Positions 1-8,261 of a stretch of DNA of 38,718 nucleotides are shown here, piece by piece. The position numbers and the translations under genes were made by a program. The number at the start of each line of letters is the position of its first letter. Position 1 is the stretch's first letter. The stretch comes from Synergistes sp. (GTDB taxonomy: Bacteria > Synergistota > Synergistia > Synergistales > Synergistaceae). The notes beneath the pieces are model-generated. The model saw nothing but the letters and a program-made list of their open reading frames with translations. It did not search any database and had not been told where the DNA came from. The DNA is taken from positions 1-38,718 of the forward strand of contig JAFYJW010000031.1 of assembly GCA_017537925.1 (NCBI GenBank), given 5' to 3'.

Positions 1-1122
1 GAATATCAGACAGACCGCCGCTATCCCCAGTCCCGGGGGAAGAAGCAGCCACCACGCGCCCTGTGTGAAGGCGCCGAAAGAGTGCGCCTCGTGCAGCATC
101 CTTCCCCATGATATCAGGTGCGGGTCCGACAGCCCTAAAAACGCAAGCCCGGCCTCCGCGAGTATCGCGCCTGGAACGCCGAGCGCGATGTTCGCAAGCA
201 GTATCGGCGCTGTCTCCGGCAGAAGATGCCGCCAGAGTATATAGCTGCGCGGCGCGCCCAGCGCGCGCAGCGATTCCACCCACGCGCTTTCGCGCAGCGT
301 GAGGACGAGAGCTCGCACGGAACGCGCCGTTCCCATCCACGAGAAGAGCGAAAGTATAAGCACCAGCTGCCACAGCCCCCTGCCCCAGATACCGGCAAGC
401 GCCATCAGTATCGGCAGAGTCGGAATCGAAAGCAGTATATCGACGGTCCTCATGACCGCCGAGTCCAGTATGCCTCCGGCGTATCCTGCCGCAAGACCAA
501 GCGACATGCCTATGAGGCTTGCCGCTATCGTCGCGGATATGCCGACTATCAGAGAAGTCCTGATGCCGTAGAAAAAGAGCGCCAATACGTCTCTTCCGCG
601 CTGGTCGGTGCCCAGCAGCCCCTGTCTTTCCCCCGCAAGCGACAGGGTAAGGTCGGCGCTTTCCGCGCCTTCAAGCAGCATGCTGTAGCTGCCGTGCGAC
701 GGGAAGAGATAGTCCACGCTCCTGCTTACCGGGGGCAACCCTATCGCCTGCTTGAAGATCAGGTCGCGCCCGTCGCTGTTTATCCAGTATTCGTCTGAGC
801 CGCTGAGCTCGCTGAGCAGATATTCCTTTTCGGGGGATACCCATTTTATCCTTACGTCAGCCGAAGCGTTCGCCGTTATGTGCCCGCGCAGAGAGAATAT
901 CGCCGGAGGCTCCTTGTCCCAGACGAATTCGGTCTTTCCCGGCTTTATGTCTATCGTCCGCGCGGAGGGCAGAGTGCCGCTTTTCCACCACAACGGCCTG
1001 GCAAAGGGCGCGCCGGTTATCTCCTGCGGCGGAGCCTTGACCAGCAGAGGAGCGAATATCCCTGCCGCGGCTATCAGCAGGAACGCCATCACGCTTTTGC
1101 GAAGCAGTATATCCCGCATCAT
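1..1122 (-). CDS. ABC transporter permease, DppC/OppC type (3' end beyond the window)
   Basis: This is an inner-membrane permease of a peptide/nickel-type ABC importer, the partner of the DppB-like permease encoded just before it. The visible 374 codons have a TM helix at residues 10-28, the family signature LLGTDQRGRD at 169-178, further TM helices, and the EAA loop that contacts the ATPase (SLRALGAPRSYILWRHLLP, about 284-302). The start ATG overlaps the dppB-like stop as ATGA, so the two are translationally coupled. The odd part is the stretch between TM1 and the LLGTD motif: about 140 residues of probably extracytoplasmic sequence, against roughly 35 in E. coli DppC. The C-terminus lies off the left edge, and no ATPase gene is visible. 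The family call is sure; the substrate is not known. Confidence 0.93.
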   Translation of the reverse strand, partial: MMRDILLRKSVMAFLLIAAAGIFAPLLVKAPPQEITGAPFARPLWWKSGTLPSARTIDIKPGKTEFVWDKEPPAIFSLRGHITANASADVRIKWVSPEKEYLLSELSGSDEYWINSDGRDLIFKQAIGLPPVSRSVDYLFPSHGSYSMLLEGAESADLTLSLAGERQGLLGTDQRGRDVLALFFYGIRTSLIVGISATIAASLIGMSLGLAAGYAGGILDSAVMRTVDILLSIPTLPILMALAGIWGRGLWQLVLILSLFSWMGTARSVRALVLTLRESAWVESLRALGAPRSYILWRHLLPETAPILLANIALGVPGAILAEAGLAFLGLSDPHLISWGRMLHEAHSFGAFTQGAWWLLLPPGLGIAAVCLIF

Positions 1123-2093
1123 TCTTTTTTACCCTCTATCCTTACTCTCGGGTCGGCAAAGCCGTAGGCCACATCCGCCGCGAAGTTGCAGAAGACCGTG
1201 ATCAGCGCCAGCAGGTAAAACGACGCGCCCGCCGACGGATAGTCATGGCCGGATACGGCCTCAAGCAGAAACGTGCCTATGCCGTGAAGAGAGAATACGG
1301 ATTCGGTGATGACTGCGCCTGAAACGAGCCCCGGCACGGACATCAGCAGTATTGTTATTATCGGCGGCATTATCGTCCTGAACGCATGCCATACGACGCG
1401 TCCGCGCGGCAGTCCGCGCGCGCGGGCCATCAGCACGAAATCCTCTCCGAGCGCTCGCACCATCAGATTGCGCACATAGAGCGCCCATCCGCCGAAGCCT
1501 ATAAGAGAGAGGGACAGCACTGGAAGGGCCATATGCCTTACATAATCAAAAAAGAGCGCGGCAGTCCCTTCGGGCGGAGGCACGGACAGTGTGCCGCGGA
1601 GCGGGAATATCGGCAGCGCGCGCGCGAAGAGCATCAGCAGCACGATCTGGACGAAAAAGCCCGGGAAGGACGCGGTCAATGCGCTTGCCGCAAGAACTAT
1701 CTTCTCGGCAAGCCGCCCGCGGTTAAGCGCGGCCTTTATGCCGAGCCATATGCCGAACGCGGCGGAGATCGCCATCGAAGCGGACGTAAGCGCAAGCGTG
1801 ACGGGCAGCCGCGTCAGCAGCTCGTCCCATACCGGTTTTCTGCTGATGAACGACAGCCCGAAGCTGAACGTCAGCATCTGCTTCACATATATCGCGAACT
1901 GCTCCGGCAGAGACTTGTCGAGACCGTAGATCGCGCGCAGGTTCTCCTTTGCTTCCGGCGAAAATGACGGATCTATTATCGTGCTGACCGCGTCTCCCGG
2001 CATCATGCGGAATATCACGAAATTCAGCGCGATCACCGCGGCAAGGACAAAGAGCGATGAAAGAAAGCGTTTCGCAAGCCATCTGTAATTCAT
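1119..2093 (-). CDS. ABC transporter permease, DppB/OppB type
   Basis: This 324-aa integral membrane permease belongs to the peptide/nickel ABC transporter family. TM1 is at about residues 9-28, followed by the DppB/OppB N-terminal pattern MMPGDAV and a periplasmic stretch ending near GLDKSLPEQFAIYVKQ. Several TM helices and the cytoplasmic EAA loop (MARARGLPRGRVVWHAFR, about 223-240) follow, and the protein ends in a TM segment after SGHDYP. The length is normal for the family. It overlaps the binding-protein gene by 4 nt and the downstream permease by 4 nt, so all three should be made from one mRNA. The DppB type is clear; peptide, nickel or another substrate cannot be decided from the permease. 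Confidence 0.95.
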   Translation of the reverse strand: MNYRWLAKRFLSSLFVLAAVIALNFVIFRMMPGDAVSTIIDPSFSPEAKENLRAIYGLDKSLPEQFAIYVKQMLTFSFGLSFISRKPVWDELLTRLPVTLALTSASMAISAAFGIWLGIKAALNRGRLAEKIVLAASALTASFPGFFVQIVLLMLFARALPIFPLRGTLSVPPPEGTAALFFDYVRHMALPVLSLSLIGFGGWALYVRNLMVRALGEDFVLMARARGLPRGRVVWHAFRTIMPPIITILLMSVPGLVSGAVITESVFSLHGIGTFLLEAVSGHDYPSAGASFYLLALITVFCNFAADVAYGFADPRVRIEGKKE

Positions 2094-3766
2094 CTGCCGT
2101 CGCCTCCGAGCCGCCTGTAGTGCGGGTTTCTCTCAAGCATAAGATATTCGCCCGGACGGTAGCTTTTAAGCATGAAAGGCCCGCTCCCGATAAGTCCGTG
2201 CGGCCCCGTCCTGCCGTCTTCCGCAAGGGGATCCCAGCGCTGCCAGTCCTTTATCTTTTCTATTACCGCTGCGGGAATGGCCGGAAGCGACGCGGCGTTG
2301 TCGAGATACCAGTAGCTTACCCCGTCCATTACTATGCGCAGAGTATGATCGTCGGGCGTTTCGGTCTTTTTTATGTTTTTCACCGCGTCGAAGAAGCGCG
2401 GTATTTTATTGCGGCGCAGGAAATCAATGGTGGCCTTTATGTCGCGCGCGGTAAGCGGAGAGCCGTCGTTCCACAACAGGCCTTCTTTTACGCGGAATAC
2501 CAGCTCCGTGTGGCGACCTTTTCCTTCCCCTGCCGTTTTTACCTCCCATGACGACGCAATAGCGCCGCAGTTTTCGAGAGTGTACGGGTTCGTCGTAAGA
2601 AGCGACTCGTATATCAGCCCCAGGACCTGCCACGAGTAGGCGGATGACGCGGTAAACGGATTAAGGTTGCGCGGTTCTTCGGCAAGCAGCATCCTGAGCG
2701 GGCGATCCTTTCCGTCGGCGGGTTCCGCGCCGAGCAGCGTCCACATATTGTCGGCCGTTATGCTGTCGGTCGTAAATATGTTCTTCCATTTCTTCGACAC
2801 GGCTGCCACCGAAAGGCGGCTGTAAATTGGCACGGACGGCATGAGTTCCGCCAGTATGCGCTGCGCTTCGGCGGAGGCAGCACGCGCGGTCTGTTCGTCC
2901 GGCGCGCCGCGCAGCGCTTCAAGGGCGCCGTCAAGGCGCGCGTCGCTTATTCCGGTCATGTTGTATCCGCCTTCAAAATCCATCGAGCTGTGATAAAACG
3001 AATAGAGAGAATCGGGATTTCTGCCCATTCCCCATGCCAGCACCGCCATGGAATAATCCTTTCTGTCAAGACGGTTTATCATAACGGAAAAGTCTATCGG
3101 CTCAGTCTCCGCGGATATTCCTATCACAGAGAGAGAATCCGCTATTATCTGGGCAAGCTCCGCCGTTGTAGGCGCAACTCTCGCAAGCGGAGTGAGCAGC
3201 TTCATCGGCGGCACTTCGCTTCCGTCCGGGGCGGTCAGCCTGCCGGAAAGAGTCCACGAATAGCCGTTTTTTTTGAGCAGCTCGCGCGCCGCCTGCGGAT
3301 CGTAGATATCCGCCGCGCTGTCGGCAGGCGCCCACGGAGATACAGGGGGGAGCCATGAATTTATCGGTTCGCAGTAGCCGCTGAATATCATTCTGACGAT
3401 GCTGCTCCTGTCTATCGACATGGCGGCGGCGCGTCTCAAGGCCGCGCTGTTCCACGGGCTCTTTTTGTTGTTCAGCAGCAGGAAAAATGCGTGAAAGCCG
3501 CGCGCGGTGGACATCGCAAGCTCTTTGTTTTCGGCAAGCCTGTCAATGTCGGAGGGGCGGGCTATATCTCCCATTATGTCGAGCTCTCCGGCTTCCGCAG
3601 CCATTATCTGAGCGTCGGGGTTGGATATTATGATCATCGAAAGCTCGGAAATTTTTGGGCCGTGTATATCAGGCTCACCTGTTTTTCCGCCGCAGAAGGC
3701 CGCGGAGGAAAAACAGGGCAGGAGTATCATAAAGAGCGCACAGAGAATCGTTTTTGCGTGATGCAT
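2090..3766 (-). CDS. Circularly permuted substrate-binding protein of an ABC transporter (SBP_bac_5 family)
   Basis: This secreted 558-aa protein should deliver the ligand to the downstream permeases. Residues 1-27 form a Sec signal peptide; Cys25 is not in a good lipobox. The rest has the parts of a DppA/OppA-type protein in swapped order. Residues about 36-348 match the normal C-terminal half: the ISNPDAQIMAAEAGELDI strand-helix that normally follows the ERNPxYW motif, then the LRRAAAMSIDRSSIV helix, then the terminal AELMPSVPIYSR region. A linker of about 8 residues follows. Residues about 355-552 match the normal N-terminal half: RNLNPF, FRVKEGLLWNDGSPLTARD, GSGPFMLKSYRPGEYLMLER and NPHY, then the stop. 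No part is missing or duplicated, and the frame is intact. It starts 7 nt after the regulator gene and its stop overlaps the next ATG. The family is certain; the permutation is read by eye against DppA. Confidence 0.93.
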   Translation of the reverse strand: MHHAKTILCALFMILLPCFSSAAFCGGKTGEPDIHGPKISELSMIIISNPDAQIMAAEAGELDIMGDIARPSDIDRLAENKELAMSTARGFHAFFLLLNNKKSPWNSAALRRAAAMSIDRSSIVRMIFSGYCEPINSWLPPVSPWAPADSAADIYDPQAARELLKKNGYSWTLSGRLTAPDGSEVPPMKLLTPLARVAPTTAELAQIIADSLSVIGISAETEPIDFSVMINRLDRKDYSMAVLAWGMGRNPDSLYSFYHSSMDFEGGYNMTGISDARLDGALEALRGAPDEQTARAASAEAQRILAELMPSVPIYSRLSVAAVSKKWKNIFTTDSITADNMWTLLGAEPADGKDRPLRMLLAEEPRNLNPFTASSAYSWQVLGLIYESLLTTNPYTLENCGAIASSWEVKTAGEGKGRHTELVFRVKEGLLWNDGSPLTARDIKATIDFLRRNKIPRFFDAVKNIKKTETPDDHTLRIVMDGVSYWYLDNAASLPAIPAAVIEKIKDWQRWDPLAEDGRTGPHGLIGSGPFMLKSYRPGEYLMLERNPHYRRLGGDGR

Positions 3767-3773
3767 GGGAAGT

Positions 3774-4361
3774 TTAACCTTCTGCGTCCGGCGTCTCGGA
3801 GCGGACTATTCTTATCTCGCGCCCGGGCAGAGGACGCCCGGCCAGTATCCTGAGCATCATGCGCCCCACCAGCGCCCCAGTCTCAAATGAGGGGCCGCCC
3901 TCTTCGTCGGCCGTCACGGAATACGCTCCGTCGGCGGCAAAGCCTACGCATACGACCGGCACCTCGGCCGTTGCCGGAGGCGTATCCGCGTCGCACCATA
4001 TGAGCCCCTCCGCGCTGCGTTCGCTCAGTGTCCCGATTATATGACGCGCCCGCACGTCGTTTCCGTCTGTGGATTTCAGCAGCATCTCATACTCCGAATT
4101 CGCAAGCGCCCTTTCGACGCCGGCAAGAAAAGCTCCGAGCCACGGCACGTTCAGAGTACGCGCGACGACCCCGATAAGGCCGCTTGAGCTCGTCGAAAGG
4201 CTCCTCGCGTTGCGGTCTATCTTGTAGTCGAGCGCTCTTATGCTTTCCATGACCTTCATCTTGGTCTTCTCAGAAATGCGGTGATCGCCGCGCAGGACCC
4301 GGCTTACTGTAGCCTTGTCCACACCGGAGCGATTTGCCACATCCTGCATAGTGACCTTCAT
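3774..4361 (-). CDS. LacI-family regulator lacking one lobe of the effector domain
   Basis: This is a DNA-binding repressor-like protein of 195 aa; LacI regulators usually have about 330. Residues 1-25 form the LacI helix-turn-helix (TMQDVANRSGVDKATVSRVL), and the hinge helix region ends near residue 58. Residues 60-154 are the first part of the N-terminal subdomain (LIGVVARTLNVPWLGAFLAGVE, then VPVVCVGF). At about 155-157 the sequence jumps from TADEEGG straight to PSFETGALVGRMMLRILAGR, the segment that normally closes the N-subdomain near the C-terminus. The whole C-subdomain is absent, without a frameshift, and there is no room for it elsewhere. The start ATG has AGAGGTG upstream; upstream in-frame ATGs lie in or before the promoter. 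It is first in the transporter operon and probably controls it and itself. Confidence 0.9.
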   Translation of the reverse strand: MKVTMQDVANRSGVDKATVSRVLRGDHRISEKTKMKVMESIRALDYKIDRNARSLSTSSSGLIGVVARTLNVPWLGAFLAGVERALANSEYEMLLKSTDGNDVRARHIIGTLSERSAEGLIWCDADTPPATAEVPVVCVGFAADGAYSVTADEEGGPSFETGALVGRMMLRILAGRPLPGREIRIVRSETPDAEG

Positions 4362-4381
4362 TGCGAACACCTCTGATGCAA

Positions 4382-4423
4382 CCGATTGAATCGGATTATA
4401 GCAAAGCTCTCCCGCTATGTAAA
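4382..4423 (-). promoter_or_regulatory. Promoter and LacI-type operator of the transporter operon
   Basis: On the minus strand a -35 box TTTACA (4423-4418) and a perfect -10 TATAAT (4400-4395) are 17 nt apart. Directly downstream, sharing the expected start of transcription, is the perfect palindrome CCGATT-G-AATCGG (4394-4382). LacI-family operators are short palindromes of this kind, and an operator at +1 would block initiation. The palindrome lies 20 nt before the regulator ATG, so autoregulation is likely. The sequence elements are direct observations; the assignment to this repressor is inference. Confidence 0.8.
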
Positions 4424-4483
4424 ATGCATATCGGCAGGACATGCTTTGACTACCGCGAAAAACACAAATGCACCGAATCATAA

Positions 4484-4508
4484 GCGGGGCTTTTCAAAAA
4501 AGCCCCGC
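4484..4508 (-). terminator. GC-rich hairpin after the thioesterase gene
   Basis: An 11-bp perfect stem (GCGGGGCTTTT pairing with AAAAGCCCCGC, 3-nt loop) lies 28 nt past the thioesterase stop on the minus strand. The T-tract after it is weak, so it may be an imperfect rho-independent terminator. It separates the thioesterase cluster from the downstream transporter promoter. Confidence 0.5.
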
Positions 4509-4536
4509 ATCGATACAGAGGATATTGGTTAAGCTT

Positions 4537-5271
4537 TTATTTCCAGCGCGATAAGAGCCTCGCGTATTCCGTGTCGTTTTCGCTGTGCCGCAGCGAATGC
4601 AGGAATTCCCTGCCTTCGGCGGAGGGCACCTCCTGCGTCAGGCACCGCACTCTTGTTCGCGGGACCGGGTGCAGGAATTCGCCCTCGGCGAATACAGGCG
4701 ACATTTTTTCCGGGACTTCGTCCGGCACGCTGTCGAGCGCCCAGCTGAAATAAACGGTATGGTTCGTGTGGTCGTTCACGTCAAGGTCGTTCCAGCGCAC
4801 CTTCCACAGCTCTTCCAGAGAAGGCGCCTCCACGGGCGGGACCTTTACGTCCTCAGGAAGCTCCTCCGTGATGCGGCTCATGAAGGGCTTCATCTGTTCG
4901 TACCTGTCGAGGCGCAGCGGACGCATCTTCGCAAAGTCGACCAGCACCCACCATGTATAAGCCGAGCCGATATAACCGTTTTTAGCGTCGCTCAGCTTGA
5001 AGCTCCTCAGCGAAAAAAGATTCCTGTACGGTTCGGCGTAAGTCTTTATCGTAAGAGAGCCGCTTTCCTTTGAAGGATACTTTTCCAGATCCACGCGGTA
5101 TTTGCGCAGCACCCATGAAACGCCGTGCTCCATCGTCTGCGATACCGAAAGACCGAACTTGGACGCGTCGATATCCGCCATCTCCTGAAACATCTCAAGG
5201 AGCACGGAGAATTTGACCCGCCCGCGGGGGTCTATGCCGCTGAACGGAATGGCATTCTCGATCTCAGTCAT
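4537..5271 (-). CDS. Acyl-ACP thioesterase (FatA-like, double hotdog)
   Basis: This 244-aa cytoplasmic enzyme probably hydrolyses acyl-acyl-carrier-protein to free fatty acid. Two hotdog domains are visible. The N-terminal one has GRVKFSVLLEMFQEMADIDA, and the second (from about residue 155) has the typical WNDLDVNDHTNHTVYFSWAL motif, where the Asp/Asn/His catalytic region of acyl-ACP thioesterases lies. The length fits the bacterial family. The start overlaps the end of the upstream CofE-like gene by 8 nt, so the two are cotranscribed. The physiological substrate is not visible from sequence. Confidence 0.88.
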   Translation of the reverse strand: MTEIENAIPFSGIDPRGRVKFSVLLEMFQEMADIDASKFGLSVSQTMEHGVSWVLRKYRVDLEKYPSKESGSLTIKTYAEPYRNLFSLRSFKLSDAKNGYIGSAYTWWVLVDFAKMRPLRLDRYEQMKPFMSRITEELPEDVKVPPVEAPSLEELWKVRWNDLDVNDHTNHTVYFSWALDSVPDEVPEKMSPVFAEGEFLHPVPRTRVRCLTQEVPSAEGREFLHSLRHSENDTEYARLLSRWK

Positions 5272-6445
5272 CGAGGTAGTTGTCGAAGTAGCCCTGTATG
5301 TAGACTACAGGAGTTCCCTTGTCGCCGGAGCCGGACGTCAGGTCGCAGAGAGAGCCTATCAGGTCCGTCAGGCGGCGCGGCGTCGTACCGAGCGTTGAAT
5401 GTCCGAACCTGTCAAGGCTGTCTTTCGAGCGGATAGCATCTTCGACCGCTTTGGCGGCGTCTTTGCCGACGGCGTTGTCCGCTACATATTTGAATTTTAT
5501 CTCCTTCGGCATCCCGTTCAGCCCTTCAGTGAAGCCGGGAGAGACAACCGGGTCTGCAAGCTCCCATATGCCGCAGGCAGGGTCTTTGAATGCCCCGTCG
5601 CCGTATACGAGCACTTCCGGCTTTTTGCCTGTGCGTGCGATCATTTCGGCCTGCAGCTTTTTGACAAACTCCCCGCAGCCGCGCGGGAAGAGCTTGACCG
5701 AATTTTCATTCGTGTAGTTCGAACCGAGAAGGCCGTAATCCGGATTGAAGCCCGCTCCCTCTCTTACGGGCGCGCTGCATATCTGATCCATAGTCACAAC
5801 TTTCGCCGCGCCGCCCTTTTCAAGGATGTCGCGGTGGATGCGGCGCGCGTGGATGCTTGCCACTATCACCTGTTTCGTAAATTTCAGCGCCGAGAGAGGA
5901 TTGTTCGAAAAATGTACGGAGACGCGCTGAGGATCCGTGCTCTTATAGAGCTGTATGTAGTCGACTCCGGTAAAGGGGTGTTTGTACTCCCCGAATACTT
6001 TGTAGAACTCTTCCTCCCCGAAGCATTCATCGTTCAGCTTCGACGAGCTCAGATAGTAGTTCATCGGCTCTATCAGCTGGTTGCCGACTTCGTCGGAGGG
6101 ATATGTCAGGATGATATGCACTTGCCCCTTTATCCCTTTTACGATTCCGCGCAGCAGCTGATAGAAGCGGTTGCGCGAGAGTATCGGCGCAAATATCGCG
6201 ACGTCCCCTTCGGGAAACTTGCCCGCTATATCCGCCGATATGTCGGCAAGCGTCACGTAGTTGCCCTGAGCGCGCGCGACAAGGGACTCCGTCACGCCTA
6301 TCACGTCGCGGTCTCTGATCGTGAATCTGTCCCGCTCTGATTCCGAGGCGCTCACTATGCAGTCGGATATGATCTTTATGACGTCCGCTCCCGTCGTAAC
6401 GACCGGCAGACGTATTCCTCTTGATACCGTACCTACGTATCGCAT
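5264..6445 (-). CDS. CofE-like (F420-0:glutamate ligase family) protein
   Basis: This 393-aa protein resembles the F420 gamma-glutamyl ligase fold seen in CofE. The N-terminus has TGADVIKIISDCIV followed by RDRDVIGVTESLVARAQG, a Glu-containing stretch typical of the family. The C-terminal half contains GDGAFKDPACGIWELADP and DRFGHSTLGTTPRR. It is longer than classical archaeal CofE (about 250 aa) and belongs to the longer bacterial homologues of unknown function. No other coenzyme F420 gene is in the window, so an F420 role is doubtful; a related amide-bond ligation is possible. ATG is preceded by GGGAG. It overlaps the thioesterase gene downstream by 8 nt. The 87 nt between this gene and pgm hold a possible -10 TACAAT (6492-6487). 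Confidence 0.8.
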   Translation of the reverse strand: MRYVGTVSRGIRLPVVTTGADVIKIISDCIVSASESERDRFTIRDRDVIGVTESLVARAQGNYVTLADISADIAGKFPEGDVAIFAPILSRNRFYQLLRGIVKGIKGQVHIILTYPSDEVGNQLIEPMNYYLSSSKLNDECFGEEEFYKVFGEYKHPFTGVDYIQLYKSTDPQRVSVHFSNNPLSALKFTKQVIVASIHARRIHRDILEKGGAAKVVTMDQICSAPVREGAGFNPDYGLLGSNYTNENSVKLFPRGCGEFVKKLQAEMIARTGKKPEVLVYGDGAFKDPACGIWELADPVVSPGFTEGLNGMPKEIKFKYVADNAVGKDAAKAVEDAIRSKDSLDRFGHSTLGTTPRRLTDLIGSLCDLTSGSGDKGTPVVYIQGYFDNYLDD

Positions 6446-6532
6446 TCAGCAAAACTCCCTTTGCATAAGCAAATTTACAACTTTAAATTGTACCATTTAA
6501 GCCGGTTTACGTGCAAAACTTCAGAAGATCAG

Positions 6533-8137
6533 TTAAAAGGCTCCCGCCACTATCTTTGCCGCCTCTTCTTTTATGGCTGCCAGATGATCGCTGCTTATAA
6601 AGCTTTCGGCGTATATCTTATAAATATCCTCCGTGCCGGAGGGACGCGCCGCGAACCAGCCGTTCTCCGTCATGACCTTGAGCCCGCCTATGGGAGCTCC
6701 GTTGCCCGGCGCCGCCGTGAGCTTTGCCGTTATCTTTTCCCCGGCAAGCGTTTCCGCGGTCACATCCGACGGAGAGAGCTTCTTCAGCTTTTCCTTCTCT
6801 TCGCGCGACGCGGGGACGTCCTGACGGGAATAGTAAGGCGTGCCGAATTTTTTCATAAGCTCACCGTAGCGCTCCGACGGCGACATGCCCGTAACGGCCA
6901 TGATCTCGGCGGCAAGCAGGCTCATTATGAAGCCGTCCTTGTCCGTGCTCCAGGCGCGTCCGTCGCGGCAGAGGAAAGAGGCTCCCGCGCTTTCCTCTCC
7001 GCCGAAGCCAAGGTCTCCGGAGAGCAGCCCTTCCACGAACCATTTGAAGCCGACAGGCACCTCGCAGAGTTTGCGTCCGAGAGATGCTGCCACACGGTCT
7101 ATCATCGAACTTGATACGAGGGTCTTCCCTATAGCCGCTTTTTTATTCCATCCGCTGCGGTGCGTGAAGAGATAGTCCACCGCGACCGCAAGGTAGGCGT
7201 TCGGCTGCATAAGTCCGTCCGCGGTAACTATGCCGTGACGGTCGTAATCTGGGTCATTGCCGAACGCAATGTCGTATTTGTCCTTCAGCGCCACCAGATT
7301 TGCCATTGCCCACGGCGAAGAGCAGTCCATGCGAACCTTGCCGTCATGATCGAGCGGCATGAATGAAAATGTCGGGTCGACCTTCTTATTGACGACTTCG
7401 ATGTTTATGCCGAACTTTTCTGCTATAGGCGCCCAGAAATATATCCCCGAACCGCCGAGAGGATCTGCTCCGATCTTCAGCCCTGACTTCGCTATTGCGT
7501 CCATATCTATCACGTCGGCAAGTCCCGACGTATACTGTTCGACGAAATCCACGAAACGGACGTTTTCGGCGGCTATAGCTTTTTTGAAGGGCATGCGCCT
7601 GACCTCGGAGAGTTTGTTCCCGATGATCTCGTTGGCGCGCGTCTCTATGGCCTTTGTGACGTCGGTCCCGGCCGGGCCTCCGCTCGGCGGGTTGTACTTG
7701 AAGCCTCCGTCCTGCGGCGGGTTGTGCGACGGGGTTATCACGACGCCGTCCGCCGTGGTATCGCGTCCCGCGCCGTTCCACTGCAGTATCGCGTGAGATA
7801 CGACAGGAGTCGGCGTATATGTCAGCCCCTGCTGCATGCGCAGCTCTACGCCGTTTGCGGCAAATACTTCGGCCGCCGTCCGCAGCGCCGCTTCAGAGAG
7901 CGCATGGGTATCCATGCCCATGTAAAGAGGGCCCGTTATCTTTTCGGCTGCGCGGTATTCGCATATAGCCTGTGAGATCGCCGCAATGTGCGCGTCGTTG
8001 AAGCTGTTGTTCAAAGAGGAACCGCGGTGTCCGGACGTGCCGAATGAAACGCGCTGTCCCTTTTCGCTGATATCGGGCTCCTCGGTGTAATAGGCCGCGA
8101 TGAGCCTCGGTATATTTATGTCCGGTCTTTCCTGCAT
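6533..8137 (-). CDS. pgm: Phosphoglucomutase, alpha-D-glucose phosphate specific
   Basis: This cytoplasmic enzyme interconverts glucose 1-phosphate and glucose 6-phosphate, linking glycolysis to glycogen and cell-envelope sugar nucleotides. At 534 aa it is close to E. coli Pgm. Visible motifs are SFGTSGHRG (31-39), the phosphoserine loop [11 protein letters not shown] with Ser137, the metal-binding loop [10 protein letters not shown], the sugar-binding GGEESAG, and the C-terminal phosphate-binding [10 protein letters not shown]. All four domains are present. ATG is preceded by GGGAGGG at a good distance. The gene is divergent from rmuC. A TATAAT (8179-8174) on the minus strand may be its -10, but no convincing -35 was found. 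Confidence 0.96.
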   Translation of the reverse strand: MQERPDINIPRLIAAYYTEEPDISEKGQRVSFGTSGHRGSSLNNSFNDAHIAAISQAICEYRAAEKITGPLYMGMDTHALSEAALRTAAEVFAANGVELRMQQGLTYTPTPVVSHAILQWNGAGRDTTADGVVITPSHNPPQDGGFKYNPPSGGPAGTDVTKAIETRANEIIGNKLSEVRRMPFKKAIAAENVRFVDFVEQYTSGLADVIDMDAIAKSGLKIGADPLGGSGIYFWAPIAEKFGINIEVVNKKVDPTFSFMPLDHDGKVRMDCSSPWAMANLVALKDKYDIAFGNDPDYDRHGIVTADGLMQPNAYLAVAVDYLFTHRSGWNKKAAIGKTLVSSSMIDRVAASLGRKLCEVPVGFKWFVEGLLSGDLGFGGEESAGASFLCRDGRAWSTDKDGFIMSLLAAEIMAVTGMSPSERYGELMKKFGTPYYSRQDVPASREEKEKLKKLSPSDVTAETLAGEKITAKLTAAPGNGAPIGGLKVMTENGWFAARPSGTEDIYKIYAESFISSDHLAAIKEEAAKIVAGAF

Positions 8138-8227
8138 ACATATCCCTCCCGGAAGGCATTGTTTTCTTTATCAATTATATAACATACTGCCGTGCGCCGC
8201 CTCATGGCGCTTTCCGCTGCCTGCCCC

Positions 8228-8250
8228 GCAATAGTATATAATTATTGCAG
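8228..8250 (+). promoter_or_regulatory. Probable rmuC promoter region with inverted repeat
   Basis: The -10-like TATAAT (8237-8242) sits inside an inverted repeat GCAATA-N9-TATTGC (8228-8248), just before the AAGGAG ribosome-binding site of rmuC. No good -35 was found at 17 nt, which would fit an activator-dependent or weak promoter. The repeat could be an operator or chance. Confidence 0.4.
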
Positions 8251-8261
8251 AAGGAGCGTGT

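Noticed and set aside
2090-3766. The binding protein as a pseudogene or a fusion of two fragments
   Set aside because: It is one open frame with signal peptide, all family segments once each, and intact coupling to both neighbours.
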